From Anaerolineales bacterium (GTDB taxonomy: Bacteria > Chloroflexota > Anaerolineae > Anaerolineales > Villigracilaceae): a stretch of 52,428 nt of DNA. A model generated the notes under the pieces. The model worked only from the letters and a program-made list of their open reading frames with translations, was not told the origin of the DNA and ran no database searches. Position 1 is the stretch's first letter, and the number at the start of each line of letters is the position of its first letter. Positions 8,089-16,211 of this stretch are shown here, in pieces. The stretch lies in assembly GCA_017985935.1 (NCBI GenBank), contig JAGNWT010000017.1:1-52428 (forward strand), written 5' to 3'. A program made the position numbers and the translations under genes.

Positions 8089-8911
8089 ATATTCATCCAT
8101 GGCCTGCGCGGGAGATCTCGCTCAATTGGTTGGGCTGACCCATAAACATTTCATCTTCTCCCTCAAAGAAGGCGGTGATCTTCAAACGCATCGCGGTGTG
8201 CTCAAGCATGATGAACTGATCGGAAAGCAGTGGGGCTCGCAGGTCTTCAGCCATACAGGCGCACCTTTCTTTTTATTGCAGCCTTCTATCGCAGATATCC
8301 TCAACGACCTGCCGCGCGCTACTCAAATTCTGTATCCAAAGGATATTGGATTTATTTTGATCACCATGGGAATTGCGCCCGGTCAGCGTGTGATGGAGGC
8401 CGGTACAGGCTCTGGTTCCATGACGATCGCCATGGCTACGGCGGTCGGTCCACAGGGACAGGTGATCTCGTACGAACAAAAGCCCGATACCCAAAGGCTT
8501 GCTCGCAAAAACCTTGAACGGGTCGGGCTTGATTCGCGTGTCGATTTCAAACTGCGAGATATCAAAGAAGGCTTCGATGAAACCGATGTGGACGCCTTCT
8601 TTTTGGATGTACAAAATCCTTTCGATTACATTCCGCAAGTGCGGTCTGCCCTCAAGTATGGCGGATTCTTTGGTACATTGATTCCAACATTTAATCAGGT
8701 TGAAAAGACACTATACGCCTTGAAGAAGAACAGCTTTGCGTTCATTGAGACCTGTGAAGTGATGCTGCGACATTACAAATCTGACCCGGTGCGCATCCGC
8801 CCGACCGATCGCATGGTTGCACATACCGGATACATGGTCTTTGCCCGAAAGATCGAGCCCGCCACCGATCCGCGCGGAAAAGAATTGGCAAACGAAGCCT
8901 TTGACGAATAA
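8081..8911 (+). CDS. trmI: tRNA (adenine-N1)-methyltransferase TrmI
   Basis: A 276-residue class I SAM-dependent methyltransferase. An N-terminal beta-rich domain (residues about 1-80) precedes the Rossmann core. The SAM motif EAGTGSGSMT follows GIAPGQRVM, and FFLDVQNPFDY holds the catalytic-loop aspartate typical of TrmI, which makes m1A at position 58 of the tRNA T-loop. Length and domain order match bacterial TrmI. It overlaps the PrsW gene by eight bases, so its expression is coupled to the envelope genes although its own role is cytoplasmic. Confidence 0.92.
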   Translation: MNKYSSMACAGDLAQLVGLTHKHFIFSLKEGGDLQTHRGVLKHDELIGKQWGSQVFSHTGAPFFLLQPSIADILNDLPRATQILYPKDIGFILITMGIAPGQRVMEAGTGSGSMTIAMATAVGPQGQVISYEQKPDTQRLARKNLERVGLDSRVDFKLRDIKEGFDETDVDAFFLDVQNPFDYIPQVRSALKYGGFFGTLIPTFNQVEKTLYALKKNSFAFIETCEVMLRHYKSDPVRIRPTDRMVAHTGYMVFARKIEPATDPRGKELANEAFDE

Positions 8912-8931
8912 AAATACAGAGGAGATCACTT

Positions 8932-9477
8932 ATGTTTAGACGTAGAGCCCAACGAGCCATGCGCCGCATGGGGAATCCCAATGTCCCTCCTGTTCTTCAA
9001 CGTGCCAATCAACTGATGCAGAACGAAGAATATCAAGAAGCCGCCGACCTGTTTCAGGAACTCGCCCAGGGTGCCGAGGAGCGATTTCCGCAGCGGGCTC
9101 CTTTTTTATACTTTGAGGCAGGTCGCGCCGCGATCTTGAGCGGACAGTCTAAAATAGGTGTCGGGCACCTGCGCCGCGGACTGACCCTCTTCTCTTCGCA
9201 AGGGCGGATCGCACGCATGCAAATGGCGGGACACAGGATCATCGATGAGCTTCAAGCGCGTGGAATGAACGCAGAGGCGATGGAGATCTCTCTTTTACTC
9301 GAAGGAAACACGCCCGCCGGAATCTCCGCTGCCCAACCAACGCCGCCTAAACGACCGATCTTACCTACGCACTGCCCTTCCTGCGGAGCTGCCGTTCGAC
9401 CTGATGATGTCGAATGGCTGGATGATGTCACAGCGGAATGTGATTATTGCGGAAGTCCAGTTCGAGCGGAAGATTGA
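8932..9477 (+). CDS. TPR-like protein with C-terminal zinc ribbon
   Basis: A 181-residue protein of unknown function. The N-terminal two thirds is helical with TPR-like character (QEAADLFQELAQGAEER, then FEAGRAAILSG). The C-terminus is a rubredoxin-type zinc ribbon with two CxxC knuckles, CPSC and CDYC, about 28 residues apart. GAGGAG stands a few bases before the ATG. It lies between trmI and a Nudix gene on the same strand with short gaps, so co-transcription is likely. No specific partner can be named. Confidence 0.75.
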   Translation: MFRRRAQRAMRRMGNPNVPPVLQRANQLMQNEEYQEAADLFQELAQGAEERFPQRAPFLYFEAGRAAILSGQSKIGVGHLRRGLTLFSSQGRIARMQMAGHRIIDELQARGMNAEAMEISLLLEGNTPAGISAAQPTPPKRPILPTHCPSCGAAVRPDDVEWLDDVTAECDYCGSPVRAED

Positions 9478-9482
9478 TAATT

Positions 9483-10079
9483 ATGAACCTGACCGAGGAG
9501 TACATCGCGCAAAAATTGTCAGACCGGATGCAGAATCATCCGGATTCCGACGGGTACGCGGAAGTTCCTGTCAGCCCGGATATTCCCTTGAAATGCGCGG
9601 CGGTGTTGGTTCCGCTGACTTATTTTCAGGATGAATGGCATGTACTTTTCACGCGCCGTACCGACCGGGTGGAATCGCACAAGGGGCAGGTCTCCTTTCC
9701 GGGTGGAGCGTGCGACGAAGGCGAGACCACGCCCGAGCAGACCGCCTTGCGTGAAGCCGAGGAAGAGATCGGTGTGCGCCCGGGGGATGTTCGTGTTCTT
9801 GGTCGGCTATCTCAATTGATCACCATCAGCAGTTTTCGGGTGACGCCGGTCGTTGGGATTATCCCGTGGCCGTATACCTTCAAAGTTGCAGGCGTGGAAG
9901 TGGCGCGGGTATTTACCATTCCCTTGCTTTGGCTGGCGAATCGTCACAACTATTGGGAGTTTTCCATGCGCGAGTCAGATCGTTCGTTGATCGCTTACCA
10001 CCCTTACGACGGTGAATTGCTGTGGGGAGCCACGGCGAGAATGACCGTGACCTTTCTCAAGATTTTGGAAATACTATAA
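9483..10079 (+). CDS. Nudix hydrolase, CoA pyrophosphatase-like
   Basis: A 198-residue Nudix enzyme. The Nudix box is complete: GACDEGETTPEQTALREAEE continuing into EIGV, matching G-x5-E-x7-REUxEExGU with its metal-binding glutamates. The preceding SFPGG and the length fit the NudL/YeaB-type CoA diphosphatases, which clip CoA and its derivatives, but other nucleoside diphosphate substrates are possible. The start MNLTEEYIAQ at 9483 is six bases after the previous stop; the ATG at 9447 would overlap the zinc-ribbon gene. A strong terminator follows at once. Confidence 0.88.
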   Translation: MNLTEEYIAQKLSDRMQNHPDSDGYAEVPVSPDIPLKCAAVLVPLTYFQDEWHVLFTRRTDRVESHKGQVSFPGGACDEGETTPEQTALREAEEEIGVRPGDVRVLGRLSQLITISSFRVTPVVGIIPWPYTFKVAGVEVARVFTIPLLWLANRHNYWEFSMRESDRSLIAYHPYDGELLWGATARMTVTFLKILEIL

Positions 10080-10080
10080 A

Positions 10081-10115
10081 AAAGAACCCGTCATCGAAAA
10101 GATGACGGGTTCTTT
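10081..10115. terminator. Bidirectional terminator, Nudix gene / rplY
   Basis: A perfect 15-base inverted repeat, AAAGAACCCGTCATC with loop GAAAA, ending in a run of T on both strands. It separates two converging genes and can end both transcripts. Confidence 0.95.
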
Positions 10116-10132
10116 TTTTGTTACAGATTGAA

Positions 10133-10798
10133 TTACTTCTTGGCGGGAGCGGCGGCTTCGTCTTCCTTCTTACCGCGTTCAACGCTCATTGCGGGAGCGG
10201 CAACTTCAGCGCCAGGAGTGGCAGCGGCGCCTTCAGCAGCTTCTTCCTTGACGGCGGAGGCGATGATGATGATCTCATCTTCGTCATCGAGAATTGCCAC
10301 ATTGGCGGGCAGTGCAATTTCCTTGATGCGAATGCTGTTGCCAATTTCCTTGAGCGGAGAAATATCAACAGTGATACGCTCCGGCAGGTCGGCGGGCAAA
10401 CATTCCACTTCAAGCGCATCCTTGCGGTGAACGAGCACTGCGCTGTAATCCTTCACGGCGGAGGAAATGCCGGTGTAGGTCAGGCGAACCTTGGTGCGGA
10501 TCTTCTCGGTCAGATCAACTGCCAGGAAGTCGATATGCGTCAGGTTGCCCTTGATGAAATTGCGCTGCTTCTCACGCACGAGCGCCGCAAATTCCTGTCC
10601 TTCCACATCGATCGTCACAAGGGTGGACGATGTCAGCTTGGCGAAGACGAGCTCCGCGGTGTGTGCATCCAACGAAATGGAAACGGGGTCCACGTGGCGG
10701 CCGTAGATCACGGCGGGAAGTTCACCCGCGCGACGCAAAGCCTTTACCTGCTTGCCTTTAACATTCCGTTTGGTTGCTTTCAATACGAACTTTTCCAT
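10133..10798 (-). CDS. rplY: 50S ribosomal protein bL25 (Ctc form)
   Basis: A 221-residue long-form bL25, which binds 5S rRNA in the large subunit. Residues 1-95 match the L25 fold (MEKFVLKATKRNVKGKQ, then LRRAGELPAVIYG). Residues about 98-190 are the Ctc/TL5 C-terminal beta domain, and the tail is a low-complexity Ala/Glu/Lys extension. The start at 10798 has GAGGAG five bases upstream; the longer ATG at 10846 has no such site. A small hairpin (ACCGTG-AATGG-CACGGT, 10821-10837) sits just upstream in the leader and could affect translation, but that is speculative. Confidence 0.95.
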   Translation of the reverse strand: MEKFVLKATKRNVKGKQVKALRRAGELPAVIYGRHVDPVSISLDAHTAELVFAKLTSSTLVTIDVEGQEFAALVREKQRNFIKGNLTHIDFLAVDLTEKIRTKVRLTYTGISSAVKDYSAVLVHRKDALEVECLPADLPERITVDISPLKEIGNSIRIKEIALPANVAILDDEDEIIIIASAVKEEAAEGAAATPGAEVAAPAMSVERGKKEDEAAAPAKK

Positions 10799-10865
10799 CT
10801 TTACTCCTCGGGCGCCTCTCACCGTGCCATTCACGGTTACCTTCACCCTATGAAATGAATTTCTG

Positions 10866-10882
10866 AAAAGCGGCCGCGCCGC
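10866..10882 (-). terminator. Weak GC-rich terminator-like hairpin
   Basis: On the minus strand, GCGGC-GCG-GCCGC followed by TTTTC lies eight bases after the stop of the bactofilin-like gene and before rplY. The stem is short (5 bp) and the T-run brief, so it may only attenuate. Confidence 0.4.
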
Positions 10883-10890
10883 CTAACATT

Positions 10891-11412
10891 CTATTTACGA
10901 CCGAATAACGCCCTGCCCAGCAAGAGCATCAGCCCTGCGAACAGCCCGCCGACCAGACCTGCGATCAGCGCACCGCGCGTATCGATCACCGTCGTCACAT
11001 TGCCTTCCACATGGCGCGAGAGCAGAATTACGGATTCGATCTTCTCGCCGCGAATTTCACGCCCTGCCACAAGACCTGCGTACGCATTTCCAAACTCCAC
11101 GCTTCCTGCCACGACCACGCCTGCATGCCCGTTAAGGGAAATATTCCCCGCCCGAACAGCCCCCGCCGCGCTCTGGTTCATGGTGACGCTTTCTGCCTGC
11201 ACCAGCCCCAGTGCAGATTGCCTGGCGCTGACCTGGCCCGCGTTCGTTTCCAATGAGGCGCTGTTGTTCAACTCCACATCTTCAGATTGGATGACCTGAG
11301 CGCTGCTTTGATGCATTCGCACCAACTCAGCCTTGACCATCTCTACATCCACATGGGCAAGATTGGTCACTTGCGGCTGGTCATTTTCCGGGATCGAATA
11401 TTGTTCGGTCAT
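10891..11412 (-). CDS. Bactofilin-like repeat protein with C-terminal membrane anchor
   Basis: A 173-residue protein. Residues about 15-130 consist of approximate 20-residue repeats with a pattern like V-x-M-N-Q-S-A-A-G-x-V-x-A-G (examples VTMNQSAAGAVRAG and ISLNGHAGVVVAG), as expected for a stacked beta-helix of the bactofilin type. The C-terminus is a hydrophobic segment (ALIAGLVGGLFAGLMLLL) ending in basic residues, so it is probably tail-anchored facing the cytoplasm. The start at 11412 (MTEQYSIP) has AAGG eight bases upstream; MKAHAM at 11427 is an alternative. A polymer-forming scaffold role is an inference from the repeat pattern only. Confidence 0.6.
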   Translation of the reverse strand: MTEQYSIPENDQPQVTNLAHVDVEMVKAELVRMHQSSAQVIQSEDVELNNSASLETNAGQVSARQSALGLVQAESVTMNQSAAGAVRAGNISLNGHAGVVVAGSVEFGNAYAGLVAGREIRGEKIESVILLSRHVEGNVTTVIDTRGALIAGLVGGLFAGLMLLLGRALFGRK

Positions 11413-11438
11413 TGCATGCGCCTTCATTTTCGGCAGAA

Positions 11439-11462
11439 AATGCGCCTCCCTGCGGAGGCGCA
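11439..11462 (-). terminator. Hairpin between XRE gene and bactofilin-like gene
   Basis: A perfect 9-base inverted repeat TGCGCCTCC / GGAGGCGCA with a 4-base loop. Read on the minus strand it ends in TTTTCTG. It lies about 80 bases after the XRE gene stop and about 27 bases before the next start, so it is a terminator or leader attenuator. Confidence 0.65.
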
Positions 11463-11540
11463 AAGTTGACAACGGTCTGGATTTTATACGGGGGAGGGGG
11501 TTTCGTCAAGGAAAAAGGCACTTAAGTTTAGGTCTGGAGG

Positions 11541-11912
11541 CTATTTTTTACCCTTCTCTTCCTCTTCTTCGCCGATCAACGCCCTGATCAACAATAACGC
11601 TGTCGATTTTCGTTTTGGATCCTGGATCTTTTTTAAGTGGTGAAGGATCTCTTCGTTGACGTCCTCGGTCACTGGCACTTCAGGCAGCAGCCCTGCGATG
11701 CGATAGACTCGTTCCACAGGGATTTTGAAGGCGCGCGCAATGGCGCCCAACGTGGAGTGGCGTGGTGTCGTTGACTTTCCGTTCAACAGTTTATTAATGA
11801 CGGCTCGATTAAGATTGGCGTACCGTGCAAGGTCAGCCTGGGACCAATTCCGCATTCCCATTTCTGTTTGAAGCCAGTCTTTGAACCTTTGGTGATTTCC
11901 CGCAGTTGCCAT
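11541..11912 (-). CDS. XRE-family helix-turn-helix regulator
   Basis: A 123-residue DNA-binding protein. Residues about 10-68 form a Cro/CI-type HTH (WSQADLARYANLNRAVINKL, then STLGAIARAFKIPVERV). The C-terminal part is charged (ends EEEEEKGKK) and has no recognised ligand domain. It stands alone after a 316-base gap with its own terminator downstream. Targets are unknown; self-control is common in the family but no operator was identified here. Confidence 0.88.
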   Translation of the reverse strand: MATAGNHQRFKDWLQTEMGMRNWSQADLARYANLNRAVINKLLNGKSTTPRHSTLGAIARAFKIPVERVYRIAGLLPEVPVTEDVNEEILHHLKKIQDPKRKSTALLLIRALIGEEEEEKGKK

Positions 11913-12095
11913 ATTTTAGTATTTTGTCACAATACCTGTTTCCATTGGGTGGCGACGTTGTTTCTTATTTGAAACAACAGGTTGGATAGAGTATCGAAAA
12001 AAAACTGCTGCGATATATTTAAAAAAATTTGCGAGGGGCTTTTTTATTGTGTTAATATCCGCCCTATTGTGCTGTGGAGATTATAAATCAAAAAT

Positions 12096-12145
12096 TCTAA
12101 AAAAGTAGTTCTGCCCAGCCTGAGGGGGGCAGGCTGAACAGAACT
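12096..12145 (-). terminator. Terminator of the D-2-hydroxyacid dehydrogenase gene
   Basis: On the minus strand: AGTTCTG, internal loop, AGCCTG, loop, CAGGCT, internal loop, CAGAACT, then ACTTTTTT. Both stem segments are perfect. It lies in the 316-base gap 11913-12228, where no gene is seen; the rest of that gap is AT-rich and carries a small hairpin GAGTTT-ATC-AAACTC at 12150-12164. Confidence 0.85.
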
Positions 12146-12228
12146 GGATTGAGTTTATCAAACTCGTTGATTTGTGTCAACATTTTGTATCTTTGAAAAA
12201 ACAGTAGGATGTAAAGTTGAATAATTTA

Positions 12229-15063
12229 CTATCGGCTTGCCCTCTCCACAAGGTACACGATCGAAACATAATCCTTACCCGTTGCTTCGGACATACCGAT
12301 CTCGCAGGTGATATTGGACGAATAATGCCCGTCGTACTCAATTGCGAGGACTTCGGCGGTCTCTTTTTCGGTGGCAGAGGCAGTCAACTCGGGATGGGTC
12401 AATCCGCGGTCGCCGGCGAAGGCGCAGCAGCCCAGGTTGAGCGGGACAGTGGCGGAGCGGGCGCAGCGTTTGGCGATGTTGAGCATCCTCGCGTCCAGCC
12501 CCATTTTGCGTAGTGAACAGTTGGGATGTAAAACGACGTCCTCTTCCACGGGGCGCAGAGTGAGCTGGGGCAGGATCACCTCATCTAAAAACATTACGCC
12601 GTCCAGGATAGTCAGCCCTTTCCAGATATTTTTCTCTTCCTCACCAAGATCGTCACCACACGAAAGTAGTGTGTGGGTGCAGGAAGAAGTATCGACCACG
12701 ATGGGGTAACGACCGTGATCAGACCAGTCCCACATTTTCAACAGGGTCTTGTGTAATGCCGCCTGGTAAGCAGACTTATATCCTTTGGATGAAAAGGGCA
12801 TGCCGCAGCAATGACCGCTAATATCGGCGGGGGTGCGCAGGTTGATGCTGGCGCGGGCGGCAATCGTAAAAAATGTTTCAGCGAGAGATCGGTGATTTGC
12901 ACTTGGTGATTGCGGGGTTCCAAGTTGACGGGAGATACAGGAAGGGAAGTAGACAAATGTATTTTCGCTACGGAGATCACTGAGCGCGCCGGATCTTTTT
13001 GAAGGGTAAGGTATGGATTTATTCCACTTTGGTAGTTTCGCGCCTGTTAGTTTTTCAGCGGACACAGAAATGGATCTGACTCCGTTCACGCCGATCACTT
13101 TTTCTGCGGCATGACCAAGTGATACGCCCAGTCCGATCGCTTTCTCTACTGTGCCAAAGTTCTCTGCGATCCACTCAGCTGACTTATTTCCTTTTACTTT
13201 TTCAGACCTCAACTTCTTTATGAACTTCCCTGTATCGATCCCCACAGGACACGCAGTTCCACACAGACCGTCGAGGGCGCAGGTATCGATACCAGCGTAG
13301 GTGTAATCTGTCGAAACGGAATCAAGCCCGGCTGAGTCTGAAGCGGAGAGGCGCATCGACGCGAGTTCTCTTTGGACGACGATTCGTTGTCTGGGAGTCA
13401 GGGTCAGCCTGCGGCTTGGGCATTTCGACTCGCAGAATCCGCACTCGATGCATTTATCAATTTCGGGGTCAACAAGTGCCAGCGATTTCAAATGAGTCAC
13501 ATGCGTCTGCGGATCACTGTTGATCAACACGCCGGGGTTCAGCATGCCATCGGGGTCAAGCAGAGACTTGAGGTCGCGCATGATGCCGTACGCCTCATCG
13601 CCCCACTCGGTGGCAACGAAGGGCGCCATGTTACGCCCCGTGCCATGCTCAGCTTTCAGCGCGCCGTCATACTTTCCACTGACAATGCCGACCATGGCAC
13701 GAATGAACTTATCGAAGTGACGAATTTGCTCCTCTGTATTAAAAGCCTGATTGACGAGGAAGTGCAGGTTACCATCTTTGGCGTGACCGAAGATGACGCC
13801 TTCCGCATACCCATGATCGTCGAAGAGATGGCGCAGATCCATCACGGCATCAGCGAGATACTCGGCAGGGAAGGCAACATCTTCATTGACCGATGTTGTG
13901 CCGCGCGGGCGCATCGCCCCGACCGAGGCAATGATCCCTTTGCGCGGTTTCCAAAGCGATGCCTGCTCAGCGGGGTCGTCAGTGAATTGGACATCGTGCA
14001 GCAGGTGCAGTTCTTTGATGACGCGCTGCGCCTCTTTCTTAAAGCTGATAATTGATCCTGCATCCTCGGCTTGATACTCCACCAGAACAGCCGCTGCGCC
14101 ATCGGGCAGTTGCATGAGAATAGATGGAACGCCCGCATTGTTTTCCACCGAGCGCAGGGACTCGCGGTCCATGATCTCTGCCGCGCGCACGCCCGACCGC
14201 CTGAACGGCTCGATCGCCGCGGCAGCATCGCGGATATTCTTGAAGTACATCTGACCAGTGTATTTATATGTCAGGTCGGGCAGGGTGTGCAAGACGCCTT
14301 CGGCAATGAACCCCAGTGTGCCTTCGGAACCGATGAGTAAATGAATTAGGATATCAAGCGGGGAATCAAAATCCAGAAAGGCGTTGAGCAGGTAGCCATT
14401 ATTGTTTTTCATTTGATAACGACGGTGTACACGCTGGGCAAGGGTTTCCCCTTTATGCAATGACTTGGACTCCAGGATCTTCCTTTTGATCTCCAGCAAA
14501 CTTTGTGCGATGTGCGGTTGTTCGTTCTCGAAGATCTGGTGAGCCCTGGGGTGGGCTGTGTCGAGCACAAATCCATTTGGCAGGACAAAGGTCATCGAAT
14601 GAACGGTCTTGTAGGAATTCTCGGTCACGCCGCAGCACATTCCGCTTGAGTTGTTGGCAAGGATGCCGCCCATCATGCAGGCATCGATCGAAGCGGGGTC
14701 GGGACCGATCCTCCGCCCGTGCGGCCTGAGCGCATTATTCAGGAATCCGCCCACGATGCCGGGTTGAAAGCGGATGTGCTTTGCATCATCTTCAATGCTG
14801 TACTGCCCCCAGTGCTTGGAAATATCCACCAGTATGCCGTCTGTCACGGCTTGGCCAGAGAGACTTGTCCCTGCGGCGCGGAAGGTCATGGGGATTTTAT
14901 TCTGCTGGGTGTATTGGAAGAGCGCCTGAATTTCACCAATGGAATTGGGCTGCACGACCGCCTGCGGCACAAGCCGAAAATATGATGCGTCGTTGGCATA
15001 GGCAATGCGGTCGATCAGGCGGGTATGGATGCGGGATTGTGGGAGGATGGAGGTCAGGTCCAT
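12229..15063 (-). CDS. FAD-linked D-2-hydroxyacid dehydrogenase with 4Fe-4S and CCG domains (YdiJ-like)
   Basis: A 944-residue fusion of a GlcD-type flavin domain and a GlcF-type iron-sulfur domain, as in E. coli YdiJ and Dld-II enzymes, which oxidise D-2-hydroxyacids (D-lactate, glycolate or 2-hydroxyglutarate) and pass electrons to the respiratory chain. In order: FAD_binding_4 (about 35-170, with FRAAGTSLSG and GGILANNSSG), FAD-oxidase C-terminal domain (about 220-520), two 4Fe-4S clusters (CIECGFCESKC near 538, CALDGLCGTACPVG near 600) and CCG-type cysteine motifs (HCCGMPF near 751, LGCCAFAGD near the C-terminus). It is monocistronic with its own terminator. The exact substrate is not decided by the sequence. 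Confidence 0.9.
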   Translation of the reverse strand: MDLTSILPQSRIHTRLIDRIAYANDASYFRLVPQAVVQPNSIGEIQALFQYTQQNKIPMTFRAAGTSLSGQAVTDGILVDISKHWGQYSIEDDAKHIRFQPGIVGGFLNNALRPHGRRIGPDPASIDACMMGGILANNSSGMCCGVTENSYKTVHSMTFVLPNGFVLDTAHPRAHQIFENEQPHIAQSLLEIKRKILESKSLHKGETLAQRVHRRYQMKNNNGYLLNAFLDFDSPLDILIHLLIGSEGTLGFIAEGVLHTLPDLTYKYTGQMYFKNIRDAAAAIEPFRRSGVRAAEIMDRESLRSVENNAGVPSILMQLPDGAAAVLVEYQAEDAGSIISFKKEAQRVIKELHLLHDVQFTDDPAEQASLWKPRKGIIASVGAMRPRGTTSVNEDVAFPAEYLADAVMDLRHLFDDHGYAEGVIFGHAKDGNLHFLVNQAFNTEEQIRHFDKFIRAMVGIVSGKYDGALKAEHGTGRNMAPFVATEWGDEAYGIMRDLKSLLDPDGMLNPGVLINSDPQTHVTHLKSLALVDPEIDKCIECGFCESKCPSRRLTLTPRQRIVVQRELASMRLSASDSAGLDSVSTDYTYAGIDTCALDGLCGTACPVGIDTGKFIKKLRSEKVKGNKSAEWIAENFGTVEKAIGLGVSLGHAAEKVIGVNGVRSISVSAEKLTGAKLPKWNKSIPYPSKRSGALSDLRSENTFVYFPSCISRQLGTPQSPSANHRSLAETFFTIAARASINLRTPADISGHCCGMPFSSKGYKSAYQAALHKTLLKMWDWSDHGRYPIVVDTSSCTHTLLSCGDDLGEEEKNIWKGLTILDGVMFLDEVILPQLTLRPVEEDVVLHPNCSLRKMGLDARMLNIAKRCARSATVPLNLGCCAFAGDRGLTHPELTASATEKETAEVLAIEYDGHYSSNITCEIGMSEATGKDYVSIVYLVERASR

Positions 15064-15078
15064 GCACCTATTTTACAA
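15061..15078 (-). promoter_or_regulatory. Possible leaderless -10 of the dehydrogenase gene
   Basis: On the minus strand TAAAAT is followed by six bases and then the ATG at 15063. The AGGTG between them is only one base from the ATG, too close for a ribosome-binding site. The layout resembles the two clearer leaderless starts at 4289 and 30214. Confidence 0.35.
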
Positions 15079-15440
15079 CTTTGCGGGTGATTCCATGGCG
15101 AATCTGGGTTGCGGCGAGGTATACTCATTAAAGGTGGAGAGTAATCCATCCAGTGGATGTTTTAGTGTCTTGTGTGCAGCGAGGTGGGAAATAAAAAAAG
15201 AATGCTGCGAAAAAAGTAATTAGCCAGCATCCTCAGCCTGATAACGATCATCCCGAAAAGAATAAATCTGTGATCGAACTGCTGGAGTAATTGAGATCCC
15301 GTCCATGATGGATGGTATTGTTAAATTCAAATCCTGGGGGAAGGTGTAAGTGCCGAGTGTTCTTGATGAAGCATGCAAGGGAGAAATGTAAAGGTTGTTT
15401 GAATATAAAAGCAGCCATGCTTCACCTTCAAAAATGATGT
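15079..15440. other. Intergenic stretch without recognisable gene
   Basis: This divergent gap between the dehydrogenase and an acetyltransferase holds no convincing ORF, tRNA or terminator. The only structure noticed is a small ATGCTG/CAGCAT inverted repeat at about 15202-15231. It presumably carries the promoter of the acetyltransferase gene, but no good -35/-10 pair was found. Confidence 0.5.
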
Positions 15441-15462
15441 GAGAAATACTGTGGAGGTAGTT

Positions 15463-16011
15463 ATGAGACCAAAGAAGATCGTGAAGAATTCGTCCGGGTC
15501 CGAAAACCCCAATGTGCTGATCAGAAGTGCCAGAGATCAGGATATCCCTGCGGTGGTAGAGATCGATTCTGAGATCTTTGCTCCTTATGGAATTTCAGAA
15601 AAGCCGGAAACCTTTCAGCTGCGCCTGAATGTCTTCCCGGATGGTTTTATCATCATGGTGGCGGACAATGAAATAGCAGCTTTTGGTTGTTCGGAAAAAT
15701 GGCTGGTCGAGCGAGAACCGGGCTTGGATGAGAATCCTCAGATCACTCACCAGCCTGAGGGGAGGATTTTGTGCATCACAGCCATTGCGGTCAAAATGCG
15801 ATTTCGAGAAATGGGATACGACCTGCTTATGCTGGATAAGCTGATCGAGATTGCCCACAGGGAAGGATGTAAAAATATCGTTCTCGCGACTGCTCAAATG
15901 CAGGGATTGTATCTGCAACGCGGTTTCAAAAAAGTGAAAAGCCGCACCGAACGCGGGGCGTTACTGGATGTTATGTCCATTGATATAGAATCTTATGGCA
16001 GCAAGGCTTGA
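15463..16011 (+). CDS. GNAT-family N-acetyltransferase
   Basis: A 182-residue acetyl-CoA-dependent transferase. It has the GNAT layout: N-terminal VLIRSARDQDIPAVVEID, a central strand ILCITAIAVKMRFREMGYDLL (the acetyl-CoA loop, here R-x-x-G-Y), and a C-terminal GLYLQRGFKKV. The start at 15463 has GGAGG five bases upstream; the earlier in-frame ATG at 15439 has none. The acceptor substrate is not predictable. A basic, disordered stretch of about 25 residues precedes the domain. Confidence 0.82.
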   Translation: MRPKKIVKNSSGSENPNVLIRSARDQDIPAVVEIDSEIFAPYGISEKPETFQLRLNVFPDGFIIMVADNEIAAFGCSEKWLVEREPGLDENPQITHQPEGRILCITAIAVKMRFREMGYDLLMLDKLIEIAHREGCKNIVLATAQMQGLYLQRGFKKVKSRTERGALLDVMSIDIESYGSKA

Positions 16012-16211
16012 TCTGTACCGCGGCGCGCCGGGAAATTAAGCTGTGGGTTTGCTGAAGAATTATATGGGAGCGGCGGTCTTCAATATATGGTCAGCGGACC
16101 GTGACCTTTGTTGCATACCTGTTTTGGCAAGGAGTGATAAACTTTTGCTGCCCACACTCTTTGAAAAAAGAGAAAAGGGTACGAAATTGTAAATCACCTT
16201 GGAGATCTCAA

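Noticed and set aside
10876..10888. 13-base string CGCCGCCTAACAT shared with the attC-like site near 49.6 kb
   Set aside because: Chance sharing of a 13-mer within 52 kb is expected, and no inverted partner box lies near the 10.9 kb copy.
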